DNA of 5,583 nt from positions 1 to 5,583 of the forward strand of contig CAKZXL010000404.1 of NCBI GenBank assembly GCA_937883885.1. Direction: 5' to 3'. Source of the stretch: an uncultured Aquincola sp. Lineage in GTDB: Bacteria; Pseudomonadota; Gammaproteobacteria; Burkholderiales; Burkholderiaceae. Within the stretch, counting starts at the first letter, position 1; each line of letters starts with the position of its first letter. Shown here in pieces: positions 5,177 through 5,583 of the stretch. The notes under the pieces are model-generated. The model saw nothing but the letters and a program-made list of their open reading frames with translations. It was not told the origin of the DNA and made no database searches. Made by a program: the position numbers and the translations under genes.

Positions 5177-5583
5177 GCTACCTCATCGACACCCACGTGC
5201 TGTCGGAGTTGCGGCGGAAGTCGCCCGACTCGGCGGTAGCGCGCTGGTTTGCCGATCGGCCGGCCGGCACGCTGTACCTGAGCGTGCTGACCTTGGGCGA
5301 GTTGCGCAAAGGTGTCGAGCGCCTGGCCGACCCGGTGAGGCGGCTGGCGCTGTTGGACTGGCTGGAGACCGGATTGCCGGCCTTCTTCGCCGGCCGTGTG
5401 CTGGCGGTGGACGCCGCCGTGGCCGACCGCTGGGGCCAACTTCAGGCACGTGCCGGCCGCCCCTTGCCAGCCATTGACAGCCTGCTGGCCGCCACCGCCT
5501 TGCACCACGGCCTGATCCTCGTCACGCGCAACGTGCGGGACGTGTCAGACCTCGGCGCACAGGTGCTGAACCCCTGGGAGTGA
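5173..5583 (+). CDS. vapC: Type II toxin, VapC family (FitB-like PIN-domain ribonuclease)
   Basis: This complete 136-residue PIN toxin starts at GTG 5173, inside the antitoxin stop, and ends at the last base of the window. The catalytic acids are all present: D6 in YLIDTHVLSELRR, E43 in LTLGELRKGVE, D102 in PAIDSLLAATAL and D123 in LVTRNVRDVSDLG. The ending VLNPWE is typical of FitB-like VapC proteins. When freed from the antitoxin it should cut RNA (tRNA or rRNA in studied relatives) and stop growth. No Shine-Dalgarno is seen, consistent with coupling to the antitoxin. The active site is intact, so the toxin is probably functional. The precise RNA target cannot be read from sequence. Confidence 0.93.
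   Translation: MSYLIDTHVLSELRRKSPDSAVARWFADRPAGTLYLSVLTLGELRKGVERLADPVRRLALLDWLETGLPAFFAGRVLAVDAAVADRWGQLQARAGRPLPAIDSLLAATALHHGLILVTRNVRDVSDLGAQVLNPWE

Noticed and set aside
1..5583. CRISPR arrays, tRNA or rRNA genes, insertion sequences, integrase or attachment sites
   Set aside because: Looked for by eye and none seen; no spaced repeats, cloverleaf-like sequence or transposase motifs.

Overview
The window reads as chromosome of a high-GC betaproteobacterium, most likely a Burkholderiales member. This rests on the very GC-rich coding of the outer genes (roughly 70% or more by eye), on the pairing of a PQQ-type sugar dehydrogenase with an RNase AM-like PHP phosphoesterase, and on a TGAGACAAT-type promoter placed almost on top of a start codon. 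No closer taxonomic call is supported.

Layout. (1) Positions 1-1877 are housekeeping: the 3' part of a periplasmic PQQ-dependent sugar dehydrogenase, then a complete PHP-family 3',5'-nucleotidase/5'-3' exoribonuclease gene behind its own candidate leaderless promoter. (2) Positions 1878-2055 hold no complete gene. They contain what looks like the last 41 codons of a lost gene, ending 12 bases before the next start, and a perfect 12-bp palindrome over that start codon. (3) Positions 2056-4827 form a compact accessory operon with visibly lower GC (about 60% in a sampled line). It encodes an ABC-type/DUF3696 ATPase, a PIN-domain nuclease, an ATP-dependent RNA ligase, and a 48-codon stub resembling the N-terminus of HNH endonucleases. 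The junctions are a 4-base overlap, a 5-base gap and a 4-base overlap. (4) Positions 4828-4921 are a short spacer carrying a clear ribosome binding site. (5) Positions 4922-5583 are a Phd/YefM antitoxin with a VapC (FitB-like PIN) toxin, overlapping by 4 bases; the toxin stop is the last codon of the window.

The main point of interest is the ATPase-PIN-RNA ligase operon. A SMC/OLD-like ATPase next to a small nuclease is a common plan for phage-defence systems, with the ATPase as sensor or gate and the nuclease as effector. A complete RNA ligase in the same transcript suggests that RNA cut by the PIN protein may be resealed, either to limit self-damage or to make the response reversible. I know of no named system with this trio. 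The defence role is inferred from architecture; the domain calls rest on visible motifs. Gene remnants on both sides of the operon, the composition shift and the adjacent toxin-antitoxin module all fit a recombination-prone accessory island inserted downstream of the PHP gene.
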